Source of the DNA: Microcaldota archaeon
Lineage (GTDB): Archaea > Micrarchaeota > Micrarchaeia > Micrarchaeales > CABMGC01
Length of the DNA: 39,890 nucleotides
Assembly (NCBI GenBank): GCA_021818995.1
Contig: JAKASP010000003.1
Coordinates: forward strand, 1-39,890
Direction: 5' to 3'
Shown here: positions 7,947 through 16,094 of the stretch, piece after piece
How the letters are laid out: the number at the start of each line of letters is the position of its first letter
Position numbering within the stretch: position 1 is the first letter of the stretch
Program-made: the position numbers and the translations under genes
The notes under the pieces: generated by a model
Seen by the model: the letters and a program-made list of their open reading frames with translations, nothing else
Databases searched by the model: none
Told to the model about the DNA's origin: nothing

Positions 7947-8882
7947 ATGGAGTCCATAGGCGCTTACACATTCATAGGCAAGAACTGGAGGGAGAAGGAC
8001 TACCCGATAGATCTCTGGATAGAGCACAACAGGAAGATGTTCGACCAGGTGGCCGTTGTTACGAACGAGGACCTCGGACTTGACATAGAGAAGGGCGGAG
8101 ACGTGCTCGTTAAAAAAGTCCCCGAGCGCTACATCAACGACTACAGGTACTACAATTATCCGCTTCTTGAATCGCAGAAGATGCTCAACACCGATTGGCG
8201 GGTTTTGCTGCCGGCAGACGAGTTCATCGACTCTAAGATAGATACGTCTCTCCTGGACAGACGATACGCGTATCCGATCCTGTCCAGGAACCTGTACGGA
8301 AACATAGGCACTGAGATAATCCTGAACAGGGAGATACCGCTCTTCAACTACAAGATCCACTACGGCAGAAAGAAGATCTTGACCGACGGCGGCGATGTCA
8401 CTCCGCCATACTACGCGAAGTTCTCGCTCAGGCCGTTGCAGAGGATTGTGTTCAACGAGATATTCTTCTACAGGAGAAGCGCCGGCTTCATGCTAGGCGC
8501 CGGGCACGGAGGAATGGGAAAACTTCCTTTCAGGCTTTACAACGCAACCCGTGACCCGAGCAAGATGTACTTCACAGTCTGGCACACGGGGCTGGATAGG
8601 AACCCTGCCGCGTTCAGCCAGAAATCGAAGGAGGAGATGGAACGCGACATAAAGGTAAGGGGCAAGAAGATATCTCCGCAGTTCAACACCATGTACGAGC
8701 AGGTGAAGAAACCGAAGTTTGATTACAGGGCCTTCAGGCAGACGTGGCCCAAGTCAGACATCTACAGGCTCGACACAAGGCTTCTCCCGGAAACGATAAG
8801 GAGGAATAAGAAGAGGTTCGATTGGGTAACGTTCAAATCCAATGACTACACTCCGGTATCGCGCCGCTCTTTCAGCTTCTAG
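7947..8882 (+). CDS. Putative GT-A-like glycosyltransferase
   Basis: No confident family match. The 311-residue protein begins with a strand-like SIGAYTFIGKNW. At 84-94 it has WRVLLPADEFI, which resembles the 'D-A-D-E' metal-binding step of GT2 enzymes, with Asp91-Glu92 as candidate ligands. KMFDQVAVVTNED (31-43) and YPLLESQKML before the ADE motif also follow the usual spacing of a GT-A fold. A late VWHTG could match the conserved His found after the acceptor region of such enzymes. There are no membrane segments. It overlaps the convergent FkbM gene by 11 bp and lies 22 bp after the methyltransferase. I call it a glycosyltransferase from motif and neighbourhood only. Confidence 0.55.
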   Translation: MESIGAYTFIGKNWREKDYPIDLWIEHNRKMFDQVAVVTNEDLGLDIEKGGDVLVKKVPERYINDYRYYNYPLLESQKMLNTDWRVLLPADEFIDSKIDTSLLDRRYAYPILSRNLYGNIGTEIILNREIPLFNYKIHYGRKKILTDGGDVTPPYYAKFSLRPLQRIVFNEIFFYRRSAGFMLGAGHGGMGKLPFRLYNATRDPSKMYFTVWHTGLDRNPAAFSQKSKEEMERDIKVRGKKISPQFNTMYEQVKKPKFDYRAFRQTWPKSDIYRLDTRLLPETIRRNKKRFDWVTFKSNDYTPVSRRSFSF

Positions 8883-9849
8883 CGCGCGTCGCGACTATGT
8901 GGCCGTTCAGCATCGGCCTCTCCCCCAAGCCCCTGAAGTTGTAGACAGGACTTGTGTAGCTCACCCTGAACCCCTCCTTCTTTAGCCTGTCGACCACATC
9001 GGCATAGCCGTAGTGGTATTCGATGTGTATTGCGTCGAAGCTCCGAAGCGCCTTGCTCGATGCATGCCTGAAAATGTCGTACTCGCAGCCCTCGCAGTCG
9101 ACCTTGAGGGCGCCGTGCCTTATCTTGAGGCTCTTCACAATCGAATCCAGCGACACCACCCTGACCTTGCCTCCCCTACGCGCGCTTTGGCGCGAACCCA
9201 CAAGACCGAAGCTCGTGTACTCGCTGTCGAGCGAGACGCTGCCAGTTTTGCCCGCGACCGCCATGTTGAATGTCTTTATCCTGCCATCTAGGTTGTTGGC
9301 CCTGACGTTCCTTACTCCGGTCTCGTACATGTACGGGAAAGGCTCGAAGGCGTAGACGCGCCTCGCCCTTCCGTAAAGCAGATAGTATATAGCTGTGTCG
9401 TCAACATACGCGCCGATATCGACAACGTCCCTGCCGCTGACGTCAATCATGCTGTGCTCCCTTGTGCTCAGTTCGATGGCCACCGGGTTCGCCACCTCGA
9501 TATCCAGCTTGAGGATCCTGTTTCCGACCTTCATCCTTGCATATTTGCCAGATACGCTGATCTCCAGCTTTCTTTTCTGGCGCTCGGGCAGGTTTGCGAA
9601 CTCGGCCAGGCTTACCAGCCTGCCGAGATCCTTCTTTGTGGCGCGGACCTCAACGCCGTTCTTGTAGCTTATTGTGGCATATTTGATGACGCCGAAGAAG
9701 AGGAACAGCACGGACCACCAGTTCTTCGTGCCTCTGAGTATCTGGCCTAACGTCTGGTCCGTGTGCCTTACCTGCGAGGAGAGAAAGTAGAACGGCATGC
9801 CTAGGGCTATGCGCAACCTATCGTCAGGATACACGTTTGAAACTGCCAT
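8872..9849 (-). CDS. FkbM-family methyltransferase
   Basis: Residues 140-170 carry the SAM motif DVVDIGAYVDDTAIYY followed by YAFEPFPYMYE. The protein then has LKVDCEGCEYDIF and a late IHIEYHYG, the standard order in FkbM-type O-methyltransferases. The first motif reads GAYVDD instead of the usual GA(N/S)xGD, so the third glycine is missing. The N-terminal 130 residues are unusual: a membrane-embedded-like stretch WWSVLFLFFGVIKYATISY (44-62) and a strand-rich region before the core. Its paralogue at 15336-16094 shares the VDCEGCEY element. It converges with the putative GT (11-bp overlap) and is divergent from the GT2 gene at 9910. It probably methylates a glycan sugar. Confidence 0.85.
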   Translation of the reverse strand: MAVSNVYPDDRLRIALGMPFYFLSSQVRHTDQTLGQILRGTKNWWSVLFLFFGVIKYATISYKNGVEVRATKKDLGRLVSLAEFANLPERQKRKLEISVSGKYARMKVGNRILKLDIEVANPVAIELSTREHSMIDVSGRDVVDIGAYVDDTAIYYLLYGRARRVYAFEPFPYMYETGVRNVRANNLDGRIKTFNMAVAGKTGSVSLDSEYTSFGLVGSRQSARRGGKVRVVSLDSIVKSLKIRHGALKVDCEGCEYDIFRHASSKALRSFDAIHIEYHYGYADVVDRLKKEGFRVSYTSPVYNFRGLGERPMLNGHIVATRARS

Positions 9850-9879
9850 AAAGCCCGCGGAGTGTTATCGCACAGACAG

Positions 9880-9895
9880 AATAAAAACGTTTATT
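9880..9895. promoter_or_regulatory. AT-rich divergent promoter between FkbM and GT2 genes
   Basis: AATAAAAACGTTTATT is close to palindromic. ATAAAAAC lies 26 bp before the ATG at 9910 (leaderless on +), and its reverse half is suitably placed for the FkbM gene starting at 9849 (leader of about 10-15 nt). Confidence 0.45.
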
Positions 9896-9909
9896 GTTGA
9901 AGACTCATT

Positions 9910-10965
9910 ATGCAGAAGCTCTCCGTGCTTGTATTCTCAAAGGACGACCTGGGCCAGGCGCTCGAACTGGCGAAAGAGGCATACGGCGTTGCTGACGAGA
10001 TAATCCTGATGGACGCGAGCAGCCGAGCGCATAACGAGTGGATGGTCAGGCAGAAAGCAAGACTGGGGCTCGGAAAGCTGAAGATACACAGGGTTGTTGC
10101 CCTGGGCTACAGGGAGCCGCTGATGATGTATGCGCTGAAAAAGTGCAGGAACAGCTGGGTAATCTCCCTGAACACAGACGAGCGGATGTCCAGTAGGCTG
10201 CGAGACGCCATACCGAGGCTGCTGAAGCCGGGGGTTGATGCCTATTCGATAGCGCTTTACAGCCTCTGGAGCGAGAAGAGCCGCACTTTCGTCTCGCAGC
10301 AGGTCAGGCTATTCAGAAAGGAGGCGATAGAGTTCCGCGGACTGCTCCACGAGAAGCCGATAGTGCACGGAACCTACAGAACGCTTCCTAGGGATGAGTG
10401 CATAAACCACAGGACCACAGGGATGATGCACACAACAAAGGGCCAGTATGCGGAGATGGAAAGGTTCGAGAGATACACTTATGCGCGGCACAACCTCAGG
10501 ATACTCGGCCAGCTGGACAGGGCGAGAGGAAAGGAGTCTACAGGCGCCGTGAAACTCTCGGCTGGAAAGAAGGCGCTCCTCGGGCTTCTCAGGATCTATG
10601 AGGCGCTGGGCCTCAAGTCCCAGGAGCAGGAGGTCAGCAACTTCGATTACTACATGTTCTGGCTCATGAGGGACGCGGCGCACCAGGCGAGGAGGAGGAG
10701 CGTTGGCGGGATGCTCGCCGCGTTCGGAGGCGCTGCGGAGCGTGCAAGCGAGATGCGCAGATGGCGTTCGGGTTCGCAAGGCGACCACGACTTCGAGATA
10801 GCGAAGATGATAGGAAAAATGGGGGTGACCAAATTCCTGCGCCTTGACGACGAGAAGGTTGTTGATGCGCTCGGCAGGAAGTACAGGTACAGGGACCAGG
10901 GAGTCGGCTTGCTGATAAGACTGCTGCGCGAAAAATATATGAAGAAAGAGATGCAGAACAGATAG
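9910..10965 (+). CDS. Glycosyltransferase family 2-like protein
   Basis: This 351-residue protein has a GT-A layout: an opening strand LSVLVFSKDD (4-13), ADEIILMDASS (28-38) and WVISLNTDERMS (83-94). The last is the site where GT2 enzymes carry D-x-D, so Asp90-Glu91 are candidate metal ligands. VRLFRKEAIEFRGLLHEKP follows the usual GT2 pattern of an acceptor loop ending in H-E. The C-terminal third is charged and helical with no membrane segment. The ATG at 9910 is 26 bp after an AT-rich box, suggesting a leaderless mRNA. The sulfatase-fold gene follows 45 bp downstream on the same strand. Sugar donor and acceptor are unknown. Confidence 0.75.
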   Translation: MQKLSVLVFSKDDLGQALELAKEAYGVADEIILMDASSRAHNEWMVRQKARLGLGKLKIHRVVALGYREPLMMYALKKCRNSWVISLNTDERMSSRLRDAIPRLLKPGVDAYSIALYSLWSEKSRTFVSQQVRLFRKEAIEFRGLLHEKPIVHGTYRTLPRDECINHRTTGMMHTTKGQYAEMERFERYTYARHNLRILGQLDRARGKESTGAVKLSAGKKALLGLLRIYEALGLKSQEQEVSNFDYYMFWLMRDAAHQARRRSVGGMLAAFGGAAERASEMRRWRSGSQGDHDFEIAKMIGKMGVTKFLRLDDEKVVDALGRKYRYRDQGVGLLIRLLREKYMKKEMQNR

Positions 10966-11010
10966 CTTAACTGCCTTTCAGCCAAATGTTAGAATGGAAG
11001 AGGGTACAGC

Positions 11011-12339
11011 ATGCGGAAGCCAAATGTGATAATCATAGTCTGCGACACGCTGAGGAAGGACATAATGGACCTCTACGGCGGACCTGCAAAAATGCCCCAT
11101 GTGGGCGAGCTGGCCGAAGATTCTGCAGTGTATGAGAACGCCGTCGCCCCTGCGCCCTGGACCTTTCCTTCGCACGTTTCGCTCTTCACAGGCTTGTACC
11201 CCAGCCAGCACGGCATACACGAAAGCAAGACAATGAAGATGCCGCAGATAGTAGAGGCGCACCTGCGTTCGCGCCACACCACCCTTGCCGAGTATCTGCG
11301 CGGGAAGGGCTACTCGACGCTTGGTATATCCGCAAACCTCATGATCTCAAAGGTGACAGGTTTCGACAGGGGCTTCGACCAATTCTTCACTTTCACGCAC
11401 TCTCCGTGGATCCAGAGCGATCTGGCGACCCAGGCTAGGAACCTCGGCGCAGACATGTCGCAGGTTGCGCTCATGCTCCTGAAGAAGGGGCAGGCAAAAG
11501 AGATAGCCAAGTACGGGGTGGAGTATCTGAAGATAAAGATGCGGGAACGCAGCATGAACTACCCCCTTAAGAAGGGCGCGGAGGTGGTGAACAGGAAAGC
11601 CGAAGCCATGGTGCAAAAGCAGCCGTTCTTCCTGTTCCTAAACTACTACGAGGCGCACGAGCCATACAAGAGATTCAGCGACAAGGAGACCCAGGATCAC
11701 CTGACCGGGCTGAAGCAGACCGGCAAGAAGAAGGTGGCGTACCTAAAGAACCAGTATGTGCTCGAGGCGGAGTACCTCGACTCGGAGCTCGGCAAGCTCC
11801 TGTCCTGGCTGAAGAGGAAGAACCTGTACGACGATTCGCTGATAATCCTTACATCGGACCACGGGCAGGCGTTTAACGAGCACGGGTTCATGTACCATGG
11901 AATATACCTCTACGATGAGGTGGTGCGCGTGCCGATGGTGATAAAGCACCCGCAGGGAAGCAAGCGCGGAACGCTCGCCAGATACCAGAGCCTTGCAGGA
12001 ATATTCGACATGGTCAAGCGCGCGATCGAAGGTTCGAAGGAGGAGACGGGCACGGATTTCGTTTACTCGGAGTCGTTCGGAAACGCGGAGTTTTTCCCCG
12101 AGAGCTACAGGCACAGGATGCGGTACGTGGAAAAGCACTACGAGAAGCTCAGGGCTGCGATTTACATGGACGGTTACAAGCTGAGTGTGAATGGAAGCGA
12201 CGGGACCGTTGACGAATTTATGAAGGGCGATAAAACGGTAAGCAGGAATTCGAAAGCGCACAGGAAAGCCTTCGGGAAGCTTTCGAAAGAGCTAGAAAAG
12301 TTTAAGAAGAGGGAGGCGTTTGTAGTACCGGGCAGATGA
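11011..12339 (+). CDS. Sulfatase-fold (alkaline phosphatase superfamily) hydrolase or transferase
   Basis: The protein (442 aa) has the sulfatase domain order. VIIIVCDTLRKD includes metal ligand Asp12. The nucleophile region is APWTFPSHVSLFTGLYPSQHG (47-67). ILTSDHGQAFNEHG carries the distal Asp-His metal pair, followed by VPMVIKHP. The nucleophile position is Thr51 (T-F-P-S-H) where true sulfatases have Cys or Ser in C/S-x-P-x-R for formylglycine. That substitution is known from phosphoethanolamine and phosphoglycerol transferases and phosphodiesterases of the superfamily, so sulfate-ester hydrolysis is unlikely. It has no signal peptide or transmembrane segment, so it acts in the cytoplasm or on lipid carriers at the inner face. 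It is joined directly to the downstream epimerase (stop TGA followed by ATG). Confidence 0.82.
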   Translation: MRKPNVIIIVCDTLRKDIMDLYGGPAKMPHVGELAEDSAVYENAVAPAPWTFPSHVSLFTGLYPSQHGIHESKTMKMPQIVEAHLRSRHTTLAEYLRGKGYSTLGISANLMISKVTGFDRGFDQFFTFTHSPWIQSDLATQARNLGADMSQVALMLLKKGQAKEIAKYGVEYLKIKMRERSMNYPLKKGAEVVNRKAEAMVQKQPFFLFLNYYEAHEPYKRFSDKETQDHLTGLKQTGKKKVAYLKNQYVLEAEYLDSELGKLLSWLKRKNLYDDSLIILTSDHGQAFNEHGFMYHGIYLYDEVVRVPMVIKHPQGSKRGTLARYQSLAGIFDMVKRAIEGSKEETGTDFVYSESFGNAEFFPESYRHRMRYVEKHYEKLRAAIYMDGYKLSVNGSDGTVDEFMKGDKTVSRNSKAHRKAFGKLSKELEKFKKREAFVVPGR

Positions 12340-13239
12340 ATGGCTAGCGTACTTGTCACCGGCTCATCGGGCTTTGTAGGCTCTCATCTAGCTGCGCTTT
12401 GTGCTGCATCAGATTTGAAGATTGTAGGATTGGACCTGCGCGCTTCCGGGCACACAGACATGGTATGCGATGTGAAGGAAAAAGCGCTCGTGGCGAAGAT
12501 ACTGAAGGAAAACGGGGTCGAAAAGGTGATACACCTGGCCGCCCACATCGACGCGGCCGAAAGCGTGAGGAAGCCATTGAAGTACTTACGCAACAATGCC
12601 CTAGGCACAATCATGCTCTTGGAGGCGATGAGGAAATCAGACTCCAAAGAGATCGTATTTGTCAGCTCCGCTGCGGTATATGGCAGGCAGGAAGAATTTC
12701 CAATACTGGAAAACGCGCCGTTGGCGCCGGTGAACCATTACGGACTTTCGAAGCTGCTGGCGGAACGCAGCGTCGAGAGCTATCACGAGAGCTACGGGCT
12801 CAATTACACTATTTTGAGGCCTTCGAACCTGTACGGGATAGGGCAGAACGACGCTTACGCCGGAGTAATCTCCCGCTTCGTCGATGCTGCCATTAAGGGA
12901 ACGGCGCCTGTACTGCACGGAGACGGCTCGCAGACCAGGGATTTCCTGAATGTCAAGGACATGGTGGAAGCCCTGAGGGCTGTGGCGATGCAGAAGGGAA
13001 AGAATGCCACATACAACGTTTCTTTCGGGAAACCGGTAAGAATAACGGAGCTGCTAGAAACTGTACAGAGGATTGCAGGAAAGAACATTGAGCCGAAGCG
13101 CGGACCGAAAAGGCCGGGAGACATCGAAAGGTCCGAACTCTCCAGTGAAAAATTCAGAGAAGCGTATGGCTGGAAGCCGGAAGTGAAATTGGAGGATGGG
13201 ATAGGCGAGCTGCTTCGACACTACAAGACTGCGGTCTAA
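12340..13239 (+). CDS. NAD-dependent sugar epimerase/dehydratase (extended SDR, GalE-like)
   Basis: The nucleotide-binding motif GSSGFVGSH is at 8-16, LDLR follows at the second strand, VIHLAAHIDAAESV is the conserved substrate-side loop, and FVSSAAVYG precedes the catalytic pair Y134-GLS-K138. LRPSNLYGIGQND and QTRDFLNVKDM are characteristic of UDP-glucose 4-epimerase and related NDP-sugar epimerases. The length (299 aa) is slightly shorter than GalE. The ATG immediately follows the TGA of the sulfatase-fold gene, so translation is likely coupled. The last four bases overlap the convergent GT4 gene. It probably makes an NDP-sugar (for example a 4-epimer) for the local glycan; the precise substrate cannot be told. 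Confidence 0.85.
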   Translation: MASVLVTGSSGFVGSHLAALCAASDLKIVGLDLRASGHTDMVCDVKEKALVAKILKENGVEKVIHLAAHIDAAESVRKPLKYLRNNALGTIMLLEAMRKSDSKEIVFVSSAAVYGRQEEFPILENAPLAPVNHYGLSKLLAERSVESYHESYGLNYTILRPSNLYGIGQNDAYAGVISRFVDAAIKGTAPVLHGDGSQTRDFLNVKDMVEALRAVAMQKGKNATYNVSFGKPVRITELLETVQRIAGKNIEPKRGPKRPGDIERSELSSEKFREAYGWKPEVKLEDGIGELLRHYKTAV

Positions 13240-14417
13240 CCAAGCAGGAACTGCTCAAGTTCAGGTAGAAGTTTCTGGGCCGAATATTTTTTCCTCACTA
13301 AACCGCTTATCTTCTTCTTCGTAAGCGCATACTTCGCTCCGTTGCGCCACATCTTGTGATAGCGCATTATTTGGGTCGAGAGTGCTTCGGGGCTGAGGCC
13401 TTTGATTCTGACACCCTGGAAGGATTCCTGGATTATGTCCCTGGGCCCTGGAATGTCGAATGCTATCGCGGGCAACCCGAACGACTGCGCTTCGAGCAGG
13501 ACGAGTGAGAGGGTGTCGTACCTTGACGGGAAGACGAGGACGCTTGCGCTGCGGTATGCGTCTTCAAGCTTTTTGCCTTGCAGGAACCTCGACCACACTA
13601 CGTTTTTTGGGTGCTTCTTCTCTGCATCAGCTATGAGCGCCTCGCTGTCTCCGCCGCTGCCGACTACATGAAAAACCACTTCTTTGTCATTTGCGATTGT
13701 GCGCTCCATCGCACCGTGGAGCAGGTCTATCCCTTTTTGGTTCTTCTCCAACCTGCCTACATACAGACATATGAACTTCCTAGAGTTGTTGGTAACTGCG
13801 CGCGCACGCATTGGCACGAAGTTCGGTATCTTTTTGACTGTTGCCTTTGGAAAACGTCTCCTGATCAGGTCAAGGTCTCGGTCGTTAAGCACGTGGAAGA
13901 ACTTCACCTGCCGAAGCAAAGCCGCGAGCGCACGCGCGGAGGCCCCGCCCGCAGGCTTGTGACTATCGCCGAACGCTGCCGCAAGGGAAAAATTGTGCAC
14001 GCCCAGCACAAATCTCTTTTTCATCAGCTTCGATAAAAGCACAGAGTAAGAGAGCAGGAACGGATTGAGGCTTACTTGGTATATTGAATCAGCATTTCCG
14101 AAGAGATTCAGGAGTCTCGCCGCGCTCACGGGACCAGGTATTCTGAATGTGTATGGTTCGGTGCCGAATGCCCTTGATGCTATTCCCGCACTTGGGAATT
14201 CAACCACTTCTACTCCCGAGAGGTCGAACATCTTCGCAAGCATTGCCTTCGAAACAGTTGTCTTGTCTTTTTTGGAAACTGTGTTTACCACTGTGACATC
14301 GAGCTTGTTCTTCAATCTCGTTGCAACGTCAAGCGCAAATTTCTCTCCTCCGCCGAAGGCGTAGAGGTTGTTCGTCACTATCACAAGGCGTTTTCTCTTC
14401 CTGGGCAGGGATTCCAT
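13236..14417 (-). CDS. Glycosyltransferase family 4 (GT-B fold)
   Basis: This 393-residue protein has an N-terminal Rossmann domain beginning LVIVTNNLYAFGGGEKFALD, with the Gly-rich acceptor loop of GT4 enzymes. The C-terminal donor domain has LYVGRLEKNQKGID, FHVVGSGGDSEAL and VFPSRYDTLSLVLLEAQSFG. The usual E-x7-E motif is present in altered form, with Asp in YDTLSLVLLEA in place of the first Glu. It starts 9 bp after the PIG-L deacetylase gene on the same strand. This pairing resembles the GT/deacetylase pairs that add GlcNAc and remove the acetyl group in other pathways. That functional link is inference. Confidence 0.88.
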   Translation of the reverse strand: MESLPRKRKRLVIVTNNLYAFGGGEKFALDVATRLKNKLDVTVVNTVSKKDKTTVSKAMLAKMFDLSGVEVVEFPSAGIASRAFGTEPYTFRIPGPVSAARLLNLFGNADSIYQVSLNPFLLSYSVLLSKLMKKRFVLGVHNFSLAAAFGDSHKPAGGASARALAALLRQVKFFHVLNDRDLDLIRRRFPKATVKKIPNFVPMRARAVTNNSRKFICLYVGRLEKNQKGIDLLHGAMERTIANDKEVVFHVVGSGGDSEALIADAEKKHPKNVVWSRFLQGKKLEDAYRSASVLVFPSRYDTLSLVLLEAQSFGLPAIAFDIPGPRDIIQESFQGVRIKGLSPEALSTQIMRYHKMWRNGAKYALTKKKISGLVRKKYSAQKLLPELEQFLLG

Positions 14418-14426
14418 ATGCCAAAC

Positions 14427-15287
14427 CTATTTCTTCCAGAGTATGACTTCCCCGAGACCCTTACCAACAGCGAATAATGCCTCCCGTGTCCTCTCCTCGT
14501 ACTGGCTCGGGTACAGTTTCCTGAAAAGTTTAGCCTTCTCCTCCGGGTCGAAGCCGGTCTCCATCGGCTTGACGAAGCCCCGGGGCACATTCGCCCTGAG
14601 CTTGGAAAGCGACATGTTGTTGCTCATGTACACGTAGGGTATTTCGGCGTAGAGCCCGAGTTTCAGGCCGCGTACTGACTTGAGGGCCGATTGCGCAACC
14701 ACGCCGTGGTCTATGTGCGTCCCGATGCCTATCGGCGCCAATACGTCTTTTATGCTGCCGCTGAACTGCGCAAGCAAAGGTCCGAGCGCTTCGAAAACGT
14801 CGAGCTCTTGCGCGTAATCCGACACCATTCTTGAATAGACGGCAAGCGACACGTCCCTCATGCCCGCGTTCTTTGAGAGCTTGCCCATCAGGGCACCGGC
14901 TATGAATTTATAGTACCCGCCGATTGATGCTTCTTTCAAACCCAGGAACACGGGCAGGTAGTTTATGCCGTGCGAGAACAACAGTTTTGAGAACCGCATC
15001 TCCTCCTCCATCCTTCTGATGCTTGTGCCCGCTACAGTCCTGAAAGTGGTGCTGGCCTTTGCGTCCACGGAGCTATCCGAAGCTGTGAAGAAGTTGACGC
15101 CAAGTATGTTGCGGCCGAGCTTGCCCGAGAGTATTGTGGCGTATAGGGAGAGGAATACGTCGTCAAGATGCGGGGAAAGAATGAGCGTCACCCTCTCTTT
15201 CTTCAGCTCGCTCAGGTTCTTCCACCTCATGGCGAACCTTGCGTAGTGCAGCTTTCCGGCCCTTCTGTCTTGCATGCTTATGCGCAT
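14427..15287 (-). CDS. PIG-L/LmbE family N-deacetylase
   Basis: The signature SPHLDDVFLS (38-47) matches the zinc site of PIG-L/LmbE enzymes (PHxDD), giving His40, Asp42 and Asp43. GIGTHIDH (187-194) supplies the second histidine site. Family members deacetylate GlcNAc-containing lipids or glycosides, and the protein has no signal peptide, which fits a cytoplasmic-face enzyme. The length (286 aa) is normal. The ATG at 15287 lies about 25 bp from the centre of the bidirectional TATA at 15303-15316, predicting a leaderless mRNA. Its downstream operon partner is the GT4 gene. Together with GlmS this suggests amino sugars in the surface glycan, a free amine being a possible product (inference). 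Confidence 0.85.
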   Translation of the reverse strand: MRISMQDRRAGKLHYARFAMRWKNLSELKKERVTLILSPHLDDVFLSLYATILSGKLGRNILGVNFFTASDSSVDAKASTTFRTVAGTSIRRMEEEMRFSKLLFSHGINYLPVFLGLKEASIGGYYKFIAGALMGKLSKNAGMRDVSLAVYSRMVSDYAQELDVFEALGPLLAQFSGSIKDVLAPIGIGTHIDHGVVAQSALKSVRGLKLGLYAEIPYVYMSNNMSLSKLRANVPRGFVKPMETGFDPEEKAKLFRKLYPSQYEERTREALFAVGKGLGEVILWKK

Positions 15288-15302
15288 GTGATTTGAGCGA
15301 AT

Positions 15303-15316
15303 AAAGCTTAAAAAGA
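15303..15316. promoter_or_regulatory. Palindromic bidirectional TATA for PIG-L (-) and FkbM (+)
   Basis: AAGCTTAAAAAG reads as CTTTTTAAGCTT on the other strand. Its centre (about 15311) is about 25 bp from both the ATG at 15287 (-) and the GTG at 15336 (+). A single element therefore appears to drive two leaderless transcripts in opposite directions. Confidence 0.6.
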
Positions 15317-15335
15317 AGCTATTCAGTTAGAGTAC

Positions 15336-16094
15336 GTGCCTTGCATGAGAAAGCGCGGCGCCATCGGAAACATGATCAATGAGATGGGCGTAGCCCTTGC
15401 CATATTTACAACCACCAGGAATCCGTTCGATTATCTGTTGTTCAGGGCGCACATCAGGAAGTCGGCCATGATGCTGCCGAAATCTGGTTCGGAATCAAGA
15501 TTGTTTCTGCTTCCTGGCAGCGCCACGCTAACGTACATGGGCAAGCGGCTGGCCTTCGAGTATAACTCGGCCGCGCTTAGGATCGTACCTCTCGCGTTAA
15601 TGGAGATATTCACATACGAGCCGTACAAGGAGCTGAAGGTGAGGGGGCGGGAGGTTGTTGATGTGGGCGCCAGCGTAGGCGATACCGCGATATACTTCCT
15701 GACCAGGGGCGCGAGGAAAGTCTACTGCTTTGACAGAGACGCCTACAGGATTTCGGTTTTGAGGCGCAACCTGAAGAGGAACCGTTTGCAGAAGTACGTG
15801 AAGGTCTTCCAAGGGGAGTTCGACGCGCGCAAGCTCAAGCTGAAAGGCAGTAAAAATTCGCTGAAGGTAGACTGCGAGGGCTGCGAGTACTCGCTCTTCG
15901 ACCCGAGCGGAGCGCATCTTGATTACATAACCTCAAGATTCAGCCAGATAGTGATGGAATTCCACAGGGGCGATCGCGAAATCCGCAAGGCGCTTGAGCA
16001 GCGAGGATACCGCGTGAGATCGTCTGGCAACGGCAACGGCAGGGGCATACTTTACGCGAGGAAGGCGAACCGAAGAAACGCTGTGCGTGTTTAA
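15336..16094 (+). CDS. FkbM-family methyltransferase (second copy)
   Basis: VVDVGASVGDTAIYFL (107-122) is a good SAM motif I, followed by KVYCFDRD (motif II), LKVDCEGCEYSLFD (176-189) and IVMEFHRGD. This is the canonical order in FkbM O-methyltransferases. It shares domain plan and the VDCEGCEY block with the gene at 8872-9849, but keeps the intact GAxxGD motif. The GTG start at 15336 fits the TATA spacing; an in-frame ATG at 15345 is the alternative. The stop codon overlaps the start of the STT3 gene by 8 nt, so the methyltransferase and oligosaccharyltransferase are probably co-transcribed and translationally coupled. It likely methylates a sugar of the glycan STT3 transfers. Confidence 0.87.
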   Translation: MPCMRKRGAIGNMINEMGVALAIFTTTRNPFDYLLFRAHIRKSAMMLPKSGSESRLFLLPGSATLTYMGKRLAFEYNSAALRIVPLALMEIFTYEPYKELKVRGREVVDVGASVGDTAIYFLTRGARKVYCFDRDAYRISVLRRNLKRNRLQKYVKVFQGEFDARKLKLKGSKNSLKVDCEGCEYSLFDPSGAHLDYITSRFSQIVMEFHRGDREIRKALEQRGYRVRSSGNGNGRGILYARKANRRNAVRV

